DNA of 64,000 nucleotides, from contig CP070719.1 in assembly GCA_020350725.1 (NCBI GenBank), positions 722,281 through 786,280 of the forward strand, given 5' to 3'. How positions within the stretch are numbered: the stretch's first letter is position 1; each line of letters opens with the position of its first letter. Positions 25,717-37,852 of the stretch are shown here, in pieces. The notes under the pieces were generated by a model. The model searched no databases and had not been told where the DNA came from. It worked only from the letters and a program-made list of their open reading frames with translations. The DNA is from a bacterium (lineage in GTDB: Bacteria; BMS3Abin14). Both the position numbers and the translations under genes were made by a program.

Positions 25717-26544
25717 TCAGTCCCGGGCCTGATCCGCCAAATGGACATTCATACTCCCCTGGCGGTATCCCTGCAGGTCCACCGTCACGTAATCAAACCC
25801 CAACCCAACAAGGCGGCCGGTTATCTCCTCACGATGTCCGGTCAGAAGGGTATCGATATCGGGGGCTTCAACTTCGATACGGGCTATTTCCCCGTGCGAT
25901 CTGACTCTGCATTGGCGAATGCCCAGCGAACGCAGGTAATCCTCTGCTAGTGCCACGCGGTTGAGTTTCTCCTCGGTGATCTCCTCGTAATAGGGAAAAC
26001 GGCTGGCCAGGCAGGCGAAAGCCGGTTTATTCCAAGTGGGTATTCCCAGTTGCCTCGACAGGAGCCGGATATCCTCCTTGTCCATGCCGGCCTCCAGGAG
26101 GGGCGAAACCACGCCCATCTCACGGGCTGCTTTTCGACCTTGACGATGGTCGTCGAGGTCACTGACTGTGGCACCGTCAGCGACATGATCGAGCTGTTCC
26201 TCGTCAGCTATCTGTCTCAGGATCCGGAACAGCTCTGATTTGCAGTAGTAGCATCTGTCCGGGGGGTTCTGGCTGAAAGAGGGGATTGCCAGCTCTGACG
26301 TTTCCACGATCCTGTGCCGAAATCCGAAAAGCTCTGCAAGAGATGCAGCCTCTTCATTTTCCCGTTTCGGATAGGTCTCTGATCGGGCTGTGACAGCGAG
26401 CGATCTGTCCTTGAGTTCATTCGCCGCTACCCACATGAGGAAGGTGCTGTCGACACCTCCCGAGAAAGCAACCACAACCGATCCGAGATCCCTGAGGATC
26501 TCGCGCAGTCGGGCTAACTTCTCCTGAGAGTTCACGCTTGTCAT
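25717..26544 (-). CDS. larE: LarE-type ATP-dependent sacrificial sulfur transferase
   Basis: 275 residues. The PP-loop ATP pyrophosphatase motif is SGGVDS (28-33). RSETYPKRENEEA and PDRCYYCKSELF are typical LarE stretches. Cys178 in FACLASRFPY corresponds to the sacrificial cysteine of Lactiplantibacillus LarE. That enzyme turns its cysteine into dehydroalanine to thiolate the nickel-pincer cofactor of lactate racemase. Here larB, larC and larA are absent from the neighbourhood and the gene ends a cysteine/methionine run, so its acceptor may be different or encoded elsewhere. The ATG has GGGAGGG at a spacing of about 6. Confidence 0.9.
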   Translation of the reverse strand: MTSVNSQEKLARLREILRDLGSVVVAFSGGVDSTFLMWVAANELKDRSLAVTARSETYPKRENEEAASLAELFGFRHRIVETSELAIPSFSQNPPDRCYYCKSELFRILRQIADEEQLDHVADGATVSDLDDHRQGRKAAREMGVVSPLLEAGMDKEDIRLLSRQLGIPTWNKPAFACLASRFPYYEEITEEKLNRVALAEDYLRSLGIRQCRVRSHGEIARIEVEAPDIDTLLTGHREEITGRLVGLGFDYVTVDLQGYRQGSMNVHLADQARD

Positions 26545-26603
26545 CCTGATCCCTCCCTGTCACATGATCGGTTACTGGATCCGAAACCTTGGACTTCAGG
26601 AAA

Positions 26604-27560
26604 TCAACCACCGATGCCATCGAAAAGGACCGTGGAAAGATAACGTTCTCCGGCGTCGGGGAGGATCACCACGATGGTTTTGCCCCTGAATTCATCCTGC
26701 TCCGAGAGCCTGGCAGCCACCGCTGCGGCCGCACCGCACGAGATGCCGCTTAAGATACCCTCTTCCCTTGCCAGTCGGCGCGCGAACTCGATGGATTCCT
26801 CGTTGGTTACCAGCTCGACACGATCGACCATCGCCAGATCGAGCGTGTCGGGTATGAATCCGGCTCCGATCCCCTGGATCTTGTGGGGAGATGGCTGAGG
26901 GGGTTGTCCGGCCAGGGTCTGGGTGATGACCGGGCTGGCCTCGGGCTCCACCGCTACCGAGAGAATATCTTTTCCCATGGTGTTCTTAAGGTACTTCGAG
27001 ACGCCGGTGATCGTTCCGCCCGTGCCGACGCCGGAGACCAGGACGTCTATCTCCCCATCCGTGTCGTCCCATATCTCCGGTCCGGTGGTCTGTTCGTGGA
27101 TCAGGGGGTTGGCTGGATTCTTGAACTGCTGAGGCAGGAAATACCTCTCAGGGTCACCGGCGGCTATCTCCTCAGCCCTGCGGACAGCACCCGGCATTCC
27201 TTCCCCACCGGGGGTCAGGATCAGATCGGCCCCGAACATGGCCAGGACCTGTCTCCGTTCCAGGCTCATCGTCTCGGGCATGGTCAGGGTGATCCTGTAA
27301 CCTCTGGACGCCGCCACAAAGGCCAAGGCGATACCCGTATTTCCGCTGGTCGGCTCGATGATCTCCACCCCGGGTTTTAACAGACCCCGCTCCTCCGCAT
27401 CCCAGATCATGGACGCTCCGATACGGCATTTCACCGAATATGCCGGGTTCCTGCCCTCGATCTTCCCGAGGACTGTGGCACCCGCGCCCGCAATCCGGTT
27501 CAGCCTCACCAGGGGCGTTCTGCCGATGGCTCTCGAATTGTCACCGTAGAAATTGCTCAT
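26604..27560 (-). CDS. cysK: Cysteine synthase A (O-acetylserine sulfhydrylase)
   Basis: 318 residues. The PLP lysine is K44 in [11 protein letters not shown]. The substrate loop TSGNTG is at 71-76, and the phosphate-binding glycines are in [11 protein letters not shown]. It joins O-acetylserine with sulfide to give cysteine in the cytoplasm. I chose the ATG at 27560 because GGAGAGGAG lies upstream and the product begins with the family N-terminus ([13 protein letters not shown]); the frame stays open further upstream but without similarity. It lies between the periplasmic sulfurtransferase and larE on the same strand, in a sulfur cluster. Confidence 0.95.
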   Translation of the reverse strand: MSNFYGDNSRAIGRTPLVRLNRIAGAGATVLGKIEGRNPAYSVKCRIGASMIWDAEERGLLKPGVEIIEPTSGNTGIALAFVAASRGYRITLTMPETMSLERRQVLAMFGADLILTPGGEGMPGAVRRAEEIAAGDPERYFLPQQFKNPANPLIHEQTTGPEIWDDTDGEIDVLVSGVGTGGTITGVSKYLKNTMGKDILSVAVEPEASPVITQTLAGQPPQPSPHKIQGIGAGFIPDTLDLAMVDRVELVTNEESIEFARRLAREEGILSGISCGAAAAVAARLSEQDEFRGKTIVVILPDAGERYLSTVLFDGIGG

Positions 27561-27642
27561 GTGAACTTCTCCTCTCCAGGATCTGTGAATATGACTTGCC
27601 GTATCCTTTAAACCTGATCTTCCCGGAAGCACCCCGATTCGG

Positions 27643-28563
27643 TCACAGACCCATGTGTCTGCCCCCAAGACCGGCCTGCTCGCTGGAACCTTCAACAGGG
27701 AAGTTGTGGCAGTTGGCCCATTCGATCCAGGATCCGTCGTAGTTCTTTGCTCGATATCCCAGGGACAGAAGGACGAGTGTCGCATACGAGGACCGTATGC
27801 CCGTCTGGCAGTGTGCGATGATCTCAAGATTCCGGCTGATGCCCGCGGCTTCAAGGATCATCTGGATCTCTTTTTCACTCTTGAGGACCTTTACCCCCTT
27901 TTCATCCCTGAGAAGATCCAGCCATTCCAGGTGGACAGCCCCGGGAATATGGCCTCCTCTGGCGGCCCTGACTTCCGTTCCCGTGAACTCGCTTTTTCTC
28001 CGTGTGTCCCAGATGAATGTTAACGGGTTGTTCAGCCGAGCCAGCACATAATCTCCACCCGCCCTGATGTCGGCCGACCCTGAAACCCTGTATCCGGAGA
28101 CCCGGTCAACCCTCCCCGTCATCAGGGAGGTGGAACGCCCCTCCGTAACCCATTTATCGTAACCTCCATCAAGAAGGTAGGATCGTTCGTGGCCGTGGAA
28201 TCTGAGGGTCCAGACGAAACGCGCCATATACGGATTGTTGTCTTCAGAATACGCCACGACCACCATCTCCGGTGTTATGCCGTATCGGTCCATGAGCAAT
28301 TCGAACTCCTTTACTGTGGGAACCAGGCATTTGGTACCGTGGCGGGTGCTGAGAAACTCACTCCTGTCGATGTTGACCGCGCCCTCAATATGACCCAGAA
28401 GGTAAAGAGCTGGATTTCTCACATCCACGATCTTCACCTTCTCCCTGTTATTGTCCAGCCAATCAGTCTCCACAAAATAGTCACCCAACCCGGCAAAGGC
28501 CTCAGTTGTTATCAAGAGGACCATGAGAAAGACCCCTATCCGAAACACCCGCCTGCGAATCAT
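27643..28563 (-). CDS. Exported two-domain sulfurtransferase (rhodanese family)
   Basis: 306 residues with a signal peptide ([18 protein letters not shown]). Two rhodanese domains are seen. The first ([20 protein letters not shown]) lacks the active Cys; the second has the catalytic loop CQTGIRSS (C252). The product is a thiosulfate or 3-mercaptopyruvate sulfurtransferase acting outside the inner membrane, giving persulfide for later use. The ATG has AAGGAG at a spacing of about 8. The nearby cysK, metY and larE suggest a link to sulfide or thiosulfate handling, which is inference. Confidence 0.9.
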   Translation of the reverse strand: MIRRRVFRIGVFLMVLLITTEAFAGLGDYFVETDWLDNNREKVKIVDVRNPALYLLGHIEGAVNIDRSEFLSTRHGTKCLVPTVKEFELLMDRYGITPEMVVVAYSEDNNPYMARFVWTLRFHGHERSYLLDGGYDKWVTEGRSTSLMTGRVDRVSGYRVSGSADIRAGGDYVLARLNNPLTFIWDTRRKSEFTGTEVRAARGGHIPGAVHLEWLDLLRDEKGVKVLKSEKEIQMILEAAGISRNLEIIAHCQTGIRSSYATLVLLSLGYRAKNYDGSWIEWANCHNFPVEGSSEQAGLGGRHMGL

Positions 28564-28669
28564 GCCACATCTCCTTCCCGTAACTAGCCGGAATTAAAAG
28601 AAACATCTGACACGTTATAAGCCATGAAAAATACCCTACAAATAGGATTGTTAAAATTCGAATCTTTAA

Positions 28670-28731
28670 TTACCATTTAAATACAATTAAAGTCAACTTT
28701 GTAATTTTATATTCACCTTAAATTAATGGTA
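28670..28731. promoter_or_regulatory. AT-rich inverted repeat upstream of the sulfurtransferase gene
   Basis: TTACCATTTAA (28670-28680) and TTAATGGTAA (28722-28731) are inverted copies about 41 bp apart in an AT-rich stretch. This is unusual for this GC-rich window and lies between metW and the sulfurtransferase. It may be an operator or a promoter with long dyad. Confidence 0.35.
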
Positions 28732-28792
28732 AAATATTCGAGGACATGGACGTTCCCAAGTTCCGCAGGATCTGGATGAGCAGGAGGTGCCT

Positions 28793-29472
28793 CTAACGGG
28801 ATAGACAGAACATGGCCGACGAGGCCCTCAGGTTAGGCCACACCCTCACCGGGTGGAATCTGCCGTCCGCACCGGGGGAGGAGTAGGATTCTTTCAGAAC
28901 ACTCAGGCCGAGCCGGCGGCACAGGTTCCTGAAATCCTTCACCGTCACCAGACGGATATTGGGGGTGTCGTGCCACTGATAGGGAAGTGATGGGGTGACC
29001 GGAAGGCGGCCGCGCAGGAGCAGTTGGAAACGGGTTCTCCACACGGCAAAATTGGGAAAGGTCACGATCACCCTCCGGCCTACACGGAGAGATTCCTCGA
29101 TGAGGGTAACGGGGTCGCGGATAACGGTGATCACCTGGTTGAGGATGACGACATCGCAGGACCCATCACCCAGGTCTCCGAGACCCTCCTCCAGATCTCC
29201 ATGCACGACCGACAGTCCCCTGGCGATGGCCCCGGTGACGGCCTTGCCGTCGATCTCGATCCCTTGCTCATGGACTTTCCTCTCCCATTTAAGCCGGTCA
29301 AGGAGGTCCCCCTGGCCGCAGCCGAGATCCAGAACCCGATCCCCGACATTAACACTGGAGACGATCTGATCGTCCAGAGCCCTGTCCCGAAGGTGGGTCA
29401 GGGTCCAGTCCACATGGCGCAGTGACTCGGCCCGCGTACTTTTCACCTCCGTTGCGAGGGCCTGGATTCCGC

Positions 29473-29476
<4 letters not shown>
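28793..29476 (-). CDS. metW: MetW, methionine biosynthesis methyltransferase-like protein
   Basis: 227 residues. The SAM-binding loop is VLDLGCGQGDLL; IEIDG marks strand 2, and CDVVILNQVITVI and VIVTFPNFAVWRTR are characteristic MetW stretches. MetW is regularly paired with MetX and is required for, or supports, homoserine acylation in many bacteria. Its start overlaps the metX stop by 4 bp (ATGA), which indicates translational coupling. It closes the metY-metX-metW unit. Confidence 0.93.
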
Positions 29477-32426
<2,950 letters not shown>

Positions 32427-33041
32427 TTAAGGTTCGGCTTCGATCCATTTGACAATATCCGATTTCAGGTTCTCCTCAACACGGATCTTCCAGCCTGCCT
32501 TCTTCAGGTTCTCAGGGGTCCTCCGGTTGATGTTGGCACCCGTCAGCCTGACTGTCAGAGGATTGAGGATATCGAAGAGAAACCCCTTTAAGGACGATTG
32601 CGGCCGAACATGTTCGAGAAGGATGAGGCGGCCTCCAGCCCGGCACACCCTCCTGACCTCCGCCAGCCCTCTTACCGGGTCCGGCACCGAGCAGAAGACG
32701 AATGTCGCGAAAATGGTATCGAAGGTGTTGTCGGGGAAGGCCAATTGCTGAACATCCATCTCCGCCAGGTTGACGCTGGCGCCGTCATCCCTGGCTCGCC
32801 TGGCTGCCCGTTCAAGCATCCGGGGGCTGAGGTCCACGCCGGTAACGGTAATCCCAGGTGGATAGCAGGAAAAATTCTTGCCTGTCCCGACCCCGACTTC
32901 AAGAATCTCTTCGCCCTCGACCACCGTGGTCAACCTCCTCCTCCACGGGGCGAAAAGGAGCCGCTCCATGGGCATTTCCATCAGGTCGTAGAGCCAAGCT
33001 ATTCGATTGTAACGGTTTCGGGTCTGTCTCGTTGTGGGCAT
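32427..33041 (-). CDS. Class I SAM-dependent methyltransferase, UbiE-like
   Basis: 204 residues. The SAM loop is ILEVGVGTGKNFSCYP, strand 2 is VTGVDLSPRMLERA, motif II is FDTIFATFVFCSVPDP, and motif III is GGRLILLEHVRP. These match the Methyltransf_11/UbiE-like group, and the C-terminal ANINRRTPENLKKAGWKI also occurs in those. It lies 64 bp after copA on the same strand and may be cotranscribed with the copper ATPase. Homologues next to metal genes are common, but the substrate is unknown. The start lacks a strong ribosome binding site. Confidence 0.88.
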   Translation of the reverse strand: MPTTRQTRNRYNRIAWLYDLMEMPMERLLFAPWRRRLTTVVEGEEILEVGVGTGKNFSCYPPGITVTGVDLSPRMLERAARRARDDGASVNLAEMDVQQLAFPDNTFDTIFATFVFCSVPDPVRGLAEVRRVCRAGGRLILLEHVRPQSSLKGFLFDILNPLTVRLTGANINRRTPENLKKAGWKIRVEENLKSDIVKWIEAEP

Positions 33042-33105
33042 TTCAGGTCTGGTTTAAAAAGTGTCCCCGGTTCTGAAAGGGACGAGATTTTCGTCCTGGA
33101 CTGTC

Positions 33106-36066
33106 TCAGATCTTTCGCCTGTACCGGCGCATCAGAAGCGAATTGGTCACCACGGAGACGGAGCTGAAGGCCATGGCCGCGCCGGCGACTATGGGGCTGA
33201 GCAGGAAACCGGTAAAGGGGTACAGGATGCCTGCGGCGACGGGGATACCGAGGGAGTTGTAGATGAATGCCCAGAACAGGTTCTGTTTGATCTTCCGCAT
33301 TGAGAAGCTGGACAGGTCCATTGCCATGACGACGTCCCGGATGTCGTCTTTTATGAGGACGATGTCACCGGACTCGATGGCCACGTCGGTACCGCTCCCG
33401 ATAGCGATGCCGATATCAGCCTGGGTCAGGGCCGGCGCGTCGTTGATCCCGTCCCCCACCATGGCCACCCGGTGACCATCACCCTGGAGCCTCTTCACCT
33501 CCGCGGACTTGTCCTGCGGAAGCACCTCGCTTAGAACCTTCCTGATACCGACCTGGGCGGCGATGGCTTCCCCGGTGCGCCGGTTGTCCCCGGTGATCAT
33601 GACCACTTCCTTGCCCATACCCTGAAGCGCCTGAACGGCAGCTTTTGAGTGCTCCTTCAGGGTGTCGGCAACGGCCAGGATGCCGGCGATCTCGTCGTCC
33701 GCCCCGACGATCATGGCCGTTTTGCCCTGTGCCTCCAGTTCCACCATGGCCCTGTCAAGGTCGTTCAGGTCAAGATCCAAGCCGGTAAAGTGGGCCCTGT
33801 TACCGATCGCGATCTTCCTGCCGTCAACCGTGCCCTCGACACCCTTGCCGGTCACAGAGTGGAAGTCCTTCACCGGGAGGATCTCGAGGCCTCTCTTCTC
33901 AGCCCCGGCCACTACGGCCTCCCCGAGGGGGTGCTCGGAGCTCTTCTCCACCGAGGCGGCCAGTTGAAGCACCAGGTCCCGGTCCCGGTTACCGAAGGGC
34001 ACCACGTCCGTGAGCTCGGGCTCCCCCTTGGTCAGGGTCCCGGTCTTGTCGAAAACCACCGTGTCGATCTTATGGGCAATCTGGAGCGCCTCGGCGCTCT
34101 TGATGAGCACACCGTTTTTCGCCCCCAGCCCGGTACCCACCATGACGGCCGTGGGGGTCGCCAGGCCAAGGGCGCAGGGACAGGCGATGATGAGGACAGC
34201 GATGAAAACGGTCAGGGCGAAGATGAAACTCTGGCCCGCCAGCATCCAGATGCCAAAGGCGAGGGCGGCGATGACGACCACCGCCGGCACGAAATAGGCC
34301 GAGATAAGATCCGCCAGGGCCTGGATAGGGGCTTTCGAGCCCTGAGCCTCCTCGACGAGCTTGATGATCTGCGCTAAAGCCGTGTCCTTACCCACCTTGG
34401 TGGCCCTGAATCGGAAGGAGCCGGTCCTGTTGATCGTCGCCCCCACGACCTCTGATCCCACGGTCTTCTCGACCGGGATGCTCTCGCCGGTGAGCATGGA
34501 TTCGTCCACCGCCGAGTATCCGTCGATGACCACCCCGTCCACCGGGATCTTCTGGCCCGGCCTGACGAGCACCTCATCGCCCGTGTGCACCTCCTCGACG
34601 GGGACCTCCATCTCCTTGCCGTTCCGGACGACCAGGGCCGTTTTCGCCTGGAGGCCCATCAGGGACTTGATAGCCTCGGAGGTCTTTCCCTTGGCGATGG
34701 CCTCGAGGTATTTCCCCAGGAGGATGAAAACGATGAGAAGGCCGGCGACCTCGAAATACAGGTTATCCTTTGAATAGCCTGCCTTGCCCATCCAGATGGC
34801 AGCCAGGACCGCCGTGCTGTAGGCCCACGCCGCCCCGGTGCCGAGGGCCACGAGGGTGTCCATGGTGGCCATCCTGGTCCTGGCAACGGCGAGGATGCCC
34901 CGCGTGTAGAACTGGTAGTTGGCCAGCAGGATCGGCGTCGCGAGCAGTAATTGGACAAGGGCCTCCCACCTGTCGGGGATATGGGGAACAGGCAGCCCCA
35001 CCATCGGACCCATGGTCAGCAGCACCAGCGGTATTCCCAGGAGGGCCGAGAAAACAAATTTAAGCCTGAGGGTCTTTATCTCCCTCTCTCTGGCCTCCTT
35101 TTCCCTGTCCAGAACCTCTTCCGTCTCCTCGACCGGGGTGTACCCGGCGTCGCGGATAGCCCGGAGAATCTCCTCCCTGCTGGTGATGGAGGGATCGAAG
35201 CTGATCCTGGCCCTTTCGTTGATGAACAGCTCTTTTGACGTAATTCCAGACAGGCGGTTCAGGGCGCCGTCCACCGTCCCCAGACAGTGGGGATTGTCCA
35301 TCCCCACCACCTTCAGCTCGAGCCGTCCCCCCGGCTCCTGCCGGGCGTGGGGTGTGTATCCCGCATCCTCAATGGCCTTTTCCAGATCGGCGTATGCGGT
35401 GTGTGACGGATCGAACCGGACGGATGCCGATTCGGCGGCGAAATTCACGTGCGCCTCCGAGACACCGTCCAGTCTCATCAGAGCTTTCTCGATGGACGCG
35501 GCACAGGAGGCGCAGTTCATCCCGGTGATGCCGATGGTGACTTTTTCCTCCGGGACCTCACGGAGGTGGGGCGTATAGCCTGCGTCCCTGACTGCCTGTT
35601 TAAGCTCCTCGACCCCGACCTTCTCCGGGTCGTACTCCACGGTCCCTGATTCGGTGGCGATGTTGACCGCGGCACTGGTTACCCCGTCGACTTTTTTCAG
35701 GGCCTTCTCGGTGTTGGCGGCGCAGGAGGCACAGTGCATGCCGGTGATCCCCATGGTGAGTTTCTTCGACACCCTTCCAACCTCCGACTCAACCGATACC
35801 GGGATCTCACACGCCTCCCCGTTAATCAGGGTTTCAGGTGTTCGGGTTTGTGTGGTCAGGTGAATATCTTCGCTTTCCGACCCTATTGGATTTTGCCCCT
35901 CGACATTGCTCGGGGTCCTGAGCTTGTCGAAGGGGGTTTTGGATCTTGGATTCAGAAACTCCTCCCTGCACCCCTCACTGCAGAAATAGTAGGTCTCGCC
36001 GTCCTTCACGCCCGACAGAGCCGCATTCTCATCCACCTCCATTTTGCACACCGGATCAATGGCCAT
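33106..36066 (-). CDS. copA: Copper-exporting P1B-type ATPase with N-terminal YHS domain
   Basis: 986 residues from the ATG at 36066. An N-terminal YHS domain ([16 protein letters not shown]) is followed by an unusual linker and three HMA domains. Two of these have CxxC (GMHCASC, GMNCASC); the third has lost it (GMDNPHCLG). P1B-1 features follow: the membrane site [11 protein letters not shown], phosphorylation DKTGTLTKG, the HP motif [11 protein letters not shown] and GDGINDAP. It expels Cu(I) from the cytoplasm. The linker between YHS and the first HMA contains the translated REP-like phrase FDKLRT and 7-bp array sequence, suggesting a YHS gene fused onto copA through intergenic DNA. It is downstream of csoR on the same strand. 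Confidence 0.96.
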   Translation of the reverse strand: MAIDPVCKMEVDENAALSGVKDGETYYFCSEGCREEFLNPRSKTPFDKLRTPSNVEGQNPIGSESEDIHLTTQTRTPETLINGEACEIPVSVESEVGRVSKKLTMGITGMHCASCAANTEKALKKVDGVTSAAVNIATESGTVEYDPEKVGVEELKQAVRDAGYTPHLREVPEEKVTIGITGMNCASCAASIEKALMRLDGVSEAHVNFAAESASVRFDPSHTAYADLEKAIEDAGYTPHARQEPGGRLELKVVGMDNPHCLGTVDGALNRLSGITSKELFINERARISFDPSITSREEILRAIRDAGYTPVEETEEVLDREKEAREREIKTLRLKFVFSALLGIPLVLLTMGPMVGLPVPHIPDRWEALVQLLLATPILLANYQFYTRGILAVARTRMATMDTLVALGTGAAWAYSTAVLAAIWMGKAGYSKDNLYFEVAGLLIVFILLGKYLEAIAKGKTSEAIKSLMGLQAKTALVVRNGKEMEVPVEEVHTGDEVLVRPGQKIPVDGVVIDGYSAVDESMLTGESIPVEKTVGSEVVGATINRTGSFRFRATKVGKDTALAQIIKLVEEAQGSKAPIQALADLISAYFVPAVVVIAALAFGIWMLAGQSFIFALTVFIAVLIIACPCALGLATPTAVMVGTGLGAKNGVLIKSAEALQIAHKIDTVVFDKTGTLTKGEPELTDVVPFGNRDRDLVLQLAASVEKSSEHPLGEAVVAGAEKRGLEILPVKDFHSVTGKGVEGTVDGRKIAIGNRAHFTGLDLDLNDLDRAMVELEAQGKTAMIVGADDEIAGILAVADTLKEHSKAAVQALQGMGKEVVMITGDNRRTGEAIAAQVGIRKVLSEVLPQDKSAEVKRLQGDGHRVAMVGDGINDAPALTQADIGIAIGSGTDVAIESGDIVLIKDDIRDVVMAMDLSSFSMRKIKQNLFWAFIYNSLGIPVAAGILYPFTGFLLSPIVAGAAMAFSSVSVVTNSLLMRRYRRKI
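35820..35960. repeat. REP-like element and 7-bp repeat units inside the copA linker
   Basis: On the minus strand the codons for [17 protein letters not shown] come from AATCCAA, GATCCAA units, then CTTCGACAAGCTCAGG, then more short units including AACCCGA. The same unit types are intergenic elsewhere (17138-17172, 41808-41841, 25660-25692). Confidence 0.65.
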
Positions 36067-36123
36067 TTTCTTTCCCCGCATACTGCTTTTTTCGTTTTCA
36101 ATTGAGTCCAACAATGAACTCTT

Positions 36124-36318
36124 TTATCCGCAACATCCTCCCCCTCTTTTCCTGAAACCGGGGTCAGGGCTGCTTTTGCCCTCAGAATCGCGGTTACCGC
36201 TTATCATGTTATCTTCCTCAGCATGTTGCCCCCCGTGGCAGCTGCCCCCGCGGCGGGGCCGAAATATCATAAATGCCACTAGAAGGAGCACCGCCCACCC
36301 TATAACCTTGGATATCAT
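36124..36318 (-). CDS. Small membrane protein with Cys/His-rich tail
   Basis: 64 residues. One transmembrane helix (KVIGWAVLLLVAFMIF) and a polar tail with CHGGQH and a terminal GGGCCG. The Cys and His pairs suggest metal binding. The ATG at 36318 has GAGGAGA at a spacing of about 8; the frame continues upstream over the csoR stop. It sits between csoR and copA on the same strand and is probably cotranscribed. No named family fits well. Confidence 0.7.
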   Translation of the reverse strand: MISKVIGWAVLLLVAFMIFRPRRGGSCHGGQHAEEDNMISGNRDSEGKSSPDPGFRKRGGGCCG

Positions 36319-36344
36319 TATGGTTGTCTCCTCGATCGCGGGGA

Positions 36345-36605
36345 TCACCTGAACCTGGAAAGAAGATCCAGCACCTCATCGATCTTCGCTTTCCTGTCCA
36401 CGGAGTCGTCCCCGGACAGGGAATCCTTGACACAGCTCTCCAGGTGACCTTTGAAGATATTTTCCTGCACCTTCGCCAGGGCGTTCGAGGCTGATCGAAT
36501 CTGGGTCAGGATATCCACACAGTAACGATCTTCCTCGATCATTCTCCTGATCCCCCTTATCTGGCCCTCGATCCTGTTGAGCCTGACAATCTGAGCTTCG
36601 TGCAT
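36345..36605 (-). CDS. csoR: CsoR-family copper-sensing repressor
   Basis: 86 residues, all-helical DUF156/CsoR fold. The Cu(I) ligands C29, H54 and C58 have the spacing of Mycobacterium CsoR (C36, H61, C65). It lacks the residues of the RcnR or FrmR types, so copper is the likely inducer. The ATG has GAGGAGGG at a spacing of about 6. Its own promoter (36651-36680) contains an inverted repeat, and a second similar site lies in a divergent promoter (36729-36757). It therefore probably represses both csoR-copA and the plus-strand DUF2933 gene set. Confidence 0.94.
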   Translation of the reverse strand: MHEAQIVRLNRIEGQIRGIRRMIEEDRYCVDILTQIRSASNALAKVQENIFKGHLESCVKDSLSGDDSVDRKAKIDEVLDLLSRFR

Positions 36606-36650
36606 AATTACCCTCCTCTTAATTGGCTATCATCCTAATTATTTAGACTA

Positions 36651-36680
36651 TTTATACCATACCCACCCATGGTATGTCAA
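36651..36680 (-). promoter_or_regulatory. csoR promoter with overlapping inverted-repeat operator
   Basis: On the minus strand TTGACA (36680-36675) and TATAAA (36656-36651) are 18 bp apart. The spacer carries ATACCAT and ATGGTAT (36654-36660, 36669-36675) around a G/C core, as in CsoR operators. Confidence 0.78.
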
Positions 36681-36728
36681 ATAATATAATTATGGTTGAT
36701 TAAAAACAACCTGAAAAAGCAAAAAAAC

Positions 36729-36757
36729 TTGCATACCCCTCCAGGGTATGGTATTGA
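36729..36757 (+). promoter_or_regulatory. Divergent promoter with CsoR-type operator
   Basis: TTGCAT (36729-36734) and TATTGA (36752-36757) are 17 bp apart. Between them lies CATACCC-CTCCA-GGGTATG (36732-36750), the classic CsoR inverted repeat. It points at the DUF2933 gene at 36832. Confidence 0.8.
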
Positions 36758-36831
36758 AATGATGGAGGGAGAGGAGAAGCCGGTTGGGAGCCAAGCAAGA
36801 ATGAGGCCGACTTCTCTGGAGACCGTCGGGC

Positions 36832-37047
36832 ATGGACAGTAACGGTGAGAGGAAAATCTCAACCCGTTCGAAAAAAAGAGATCTCCTTTTTGCGGCCATG
36901 GGTCTTGGTGTCCTGGCCCCTCCCATTCTGACCTACCTCTGGACCAGCCACAAGGACCACATTCTGGGCCTGTTACCATGGGCCCTCGTTCTGCTCTGCC
37001 CCATTATGCATCTCTTTCTCCACGGAAAACATGGCAAGGGACACTGA
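36832..37047 (+). CDS. DUF2933-family small membrane protein
   Basis: 71 residues. Two hydrophobic segments (LLFAAMGLGVLAPPILTYL and ILGLLPWALVLLCPIMHLF) end with the His-rich HGKHGKGH. The phrase LLCPIMHLFLHG is the hallmark of DUF2933 proteins, which recur in copper and other metal resistance clusters. The terminal His could bind metal at the membrane surface. It is under the operator-bearing promoter at 36729-36757, so copper-inducible expression is likely. Seven base pairs separate it from the next gene. Confidence 0.88.
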   Translation: MDSNGERKISTRSKKRDLLFAAMGLGVLAPPILTYLWTSHKDHILGLLPWALVLLCPIMHLFLHGKHGKGH

Positions 37048-37053
37048 TTTTCC

Positions 37054-37341
37054 ATGACCCCCAATCGGCTATTCAATAGGGCACCTGTACTACCTGTCAT
37101 CCTCGTCTTGGCGTTAGTCGCTGCTGTTTCCTTGGTGACATTCCATGGCATTGGCGCCCTTGGGGGAAAAACCACCTGCCACCAAAGCGGCATCTTCTCC
37201 TGCCTGTATTCCATCTGCGTTGTCATCCTCACCGTTCCCATCCTTATAGTAGTTACCTTTTTTTACACTCTGGTTCTTGACTCAAAATTATCTTTCAGCA
37301 CCAATTCGGTATCCCCCCCGCACCGCCCTCCCCGCGCCTAA
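37054..37341 (+). CDS. Small membrane protein, unknown function
   Basis: 95 residues, two transmembrane segments (VLPVILVLALVAAVSLVTF and ICVVILTVPILIVVTFFYTLVL). The loop between them holds two Cys (TTCHQSGIFSC). It follows the DUF2933 gene by 6 bp, consistent with an operon, though its ribosome binding site is weak. The C-terminus is Pro/Arg-rich and may run into non-coding sequence. No family recognised. Confidence 0.6.
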   Translation: MTPNRLFNRAPVLPVILVLALVAAVSLVTFHGIGALGGKTTCHQSGIFSCLYSICVVILTVPILIVVTFFYTLVLDSKLSFSTNSVSPPHRPPRA

Positions 37342-37436
37342 CGCCCCAAGGTCTACAGCTACACGTGCGCACCGGCAGTTGTCCACACAACCGTCGGGGT
37401 CGGATCGTCCCCCTTTTTCCGCATAGGAGATGAGTA

Positions 37437-37640
37437 ATGGAACCAAAGGTAGACGCGGACCGGTGGAGGGAGATCGCACAGGTGCTGTCTGTTATCCGGG
37501 CAAATTACAGCCACCGGGTGCGTTTTCTTCTTCAATCCAGCTGCAGGATGGCAAACGGAGCTCGAAACGCAGAGACCCCTGGTGGGCTCCTTGGTGAACC
37601 AGGATTTTCAATCCATTTCAAAGAAAGGTCTTCAAGATGA
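37437..37640 (+). CDS. Small protein of unknown function
   Basis: 67 residues. The ATG has AGGAGATGAG directly upstream. The first 28 residues look helical and protein-like (DADRWREIAQVLSVIRANYSH); the rest is basic and of low complexity. Its stop overlaps the next start by 4 bp (ATGA), which argues for real translation. No family recognised; it may be a truncated gene kept as a translational leader. Confidence 0.5.
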   Translation: MEPKVDADRWREIAQVLSVIRANYSHRVRFLLQSSCRMANGARNAETPGGLLGEPGFSIHFKERSSR

Positions 37641-37852
37641 CAAAGCAGAGCTCGAGAAAAATGATCCTGCAGGGAACGTGTTCACAATGTGAAAAAAATT
37701 TTCGGGACCGGCAGACCCGTTTCGTTATTGGATATTTCCCCGCCGACCAGTTCTGTTCCTTAAAATGTATGGAATTGTTCCTCGAGAAGGACGATGGCAG
37801 GACACGAGCCGTTTCACTGTCTTCCATCTTCAGCCAATTTAACGGCTCTTAA
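37637..37852 (+). CDS. TRASH-like treble-clef metal-binding small protein
   Basis: 71 residues. Four Cys are arranged as CSQC (15-18) and CSLKC (40-44), with a short beta hairpin between, like TRASH/MYM-type metal-binding knuckles found in copper chaperones and regulators. The overlap of 4 bp with the preceding ORF indicates coupling. Its position in the CsoR-linked island suggests a role in copper or zinc binding, which is inference. There is no other domain. Confidence 0.7.
   Translation: MTKQSSRKMILQGTCSQCEKNFRDRQTRFVIGYFPADQFCSLKCMELFLEKDDGRTRAVSLSSIFSQFNGS

Noticed and set aside
35820-35960. Transposon insertion in copA
   Set aside because: No terminal repeats, target duplication or transposase. 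The stretch consists of short intergenic-type repeats and the frame is intact.
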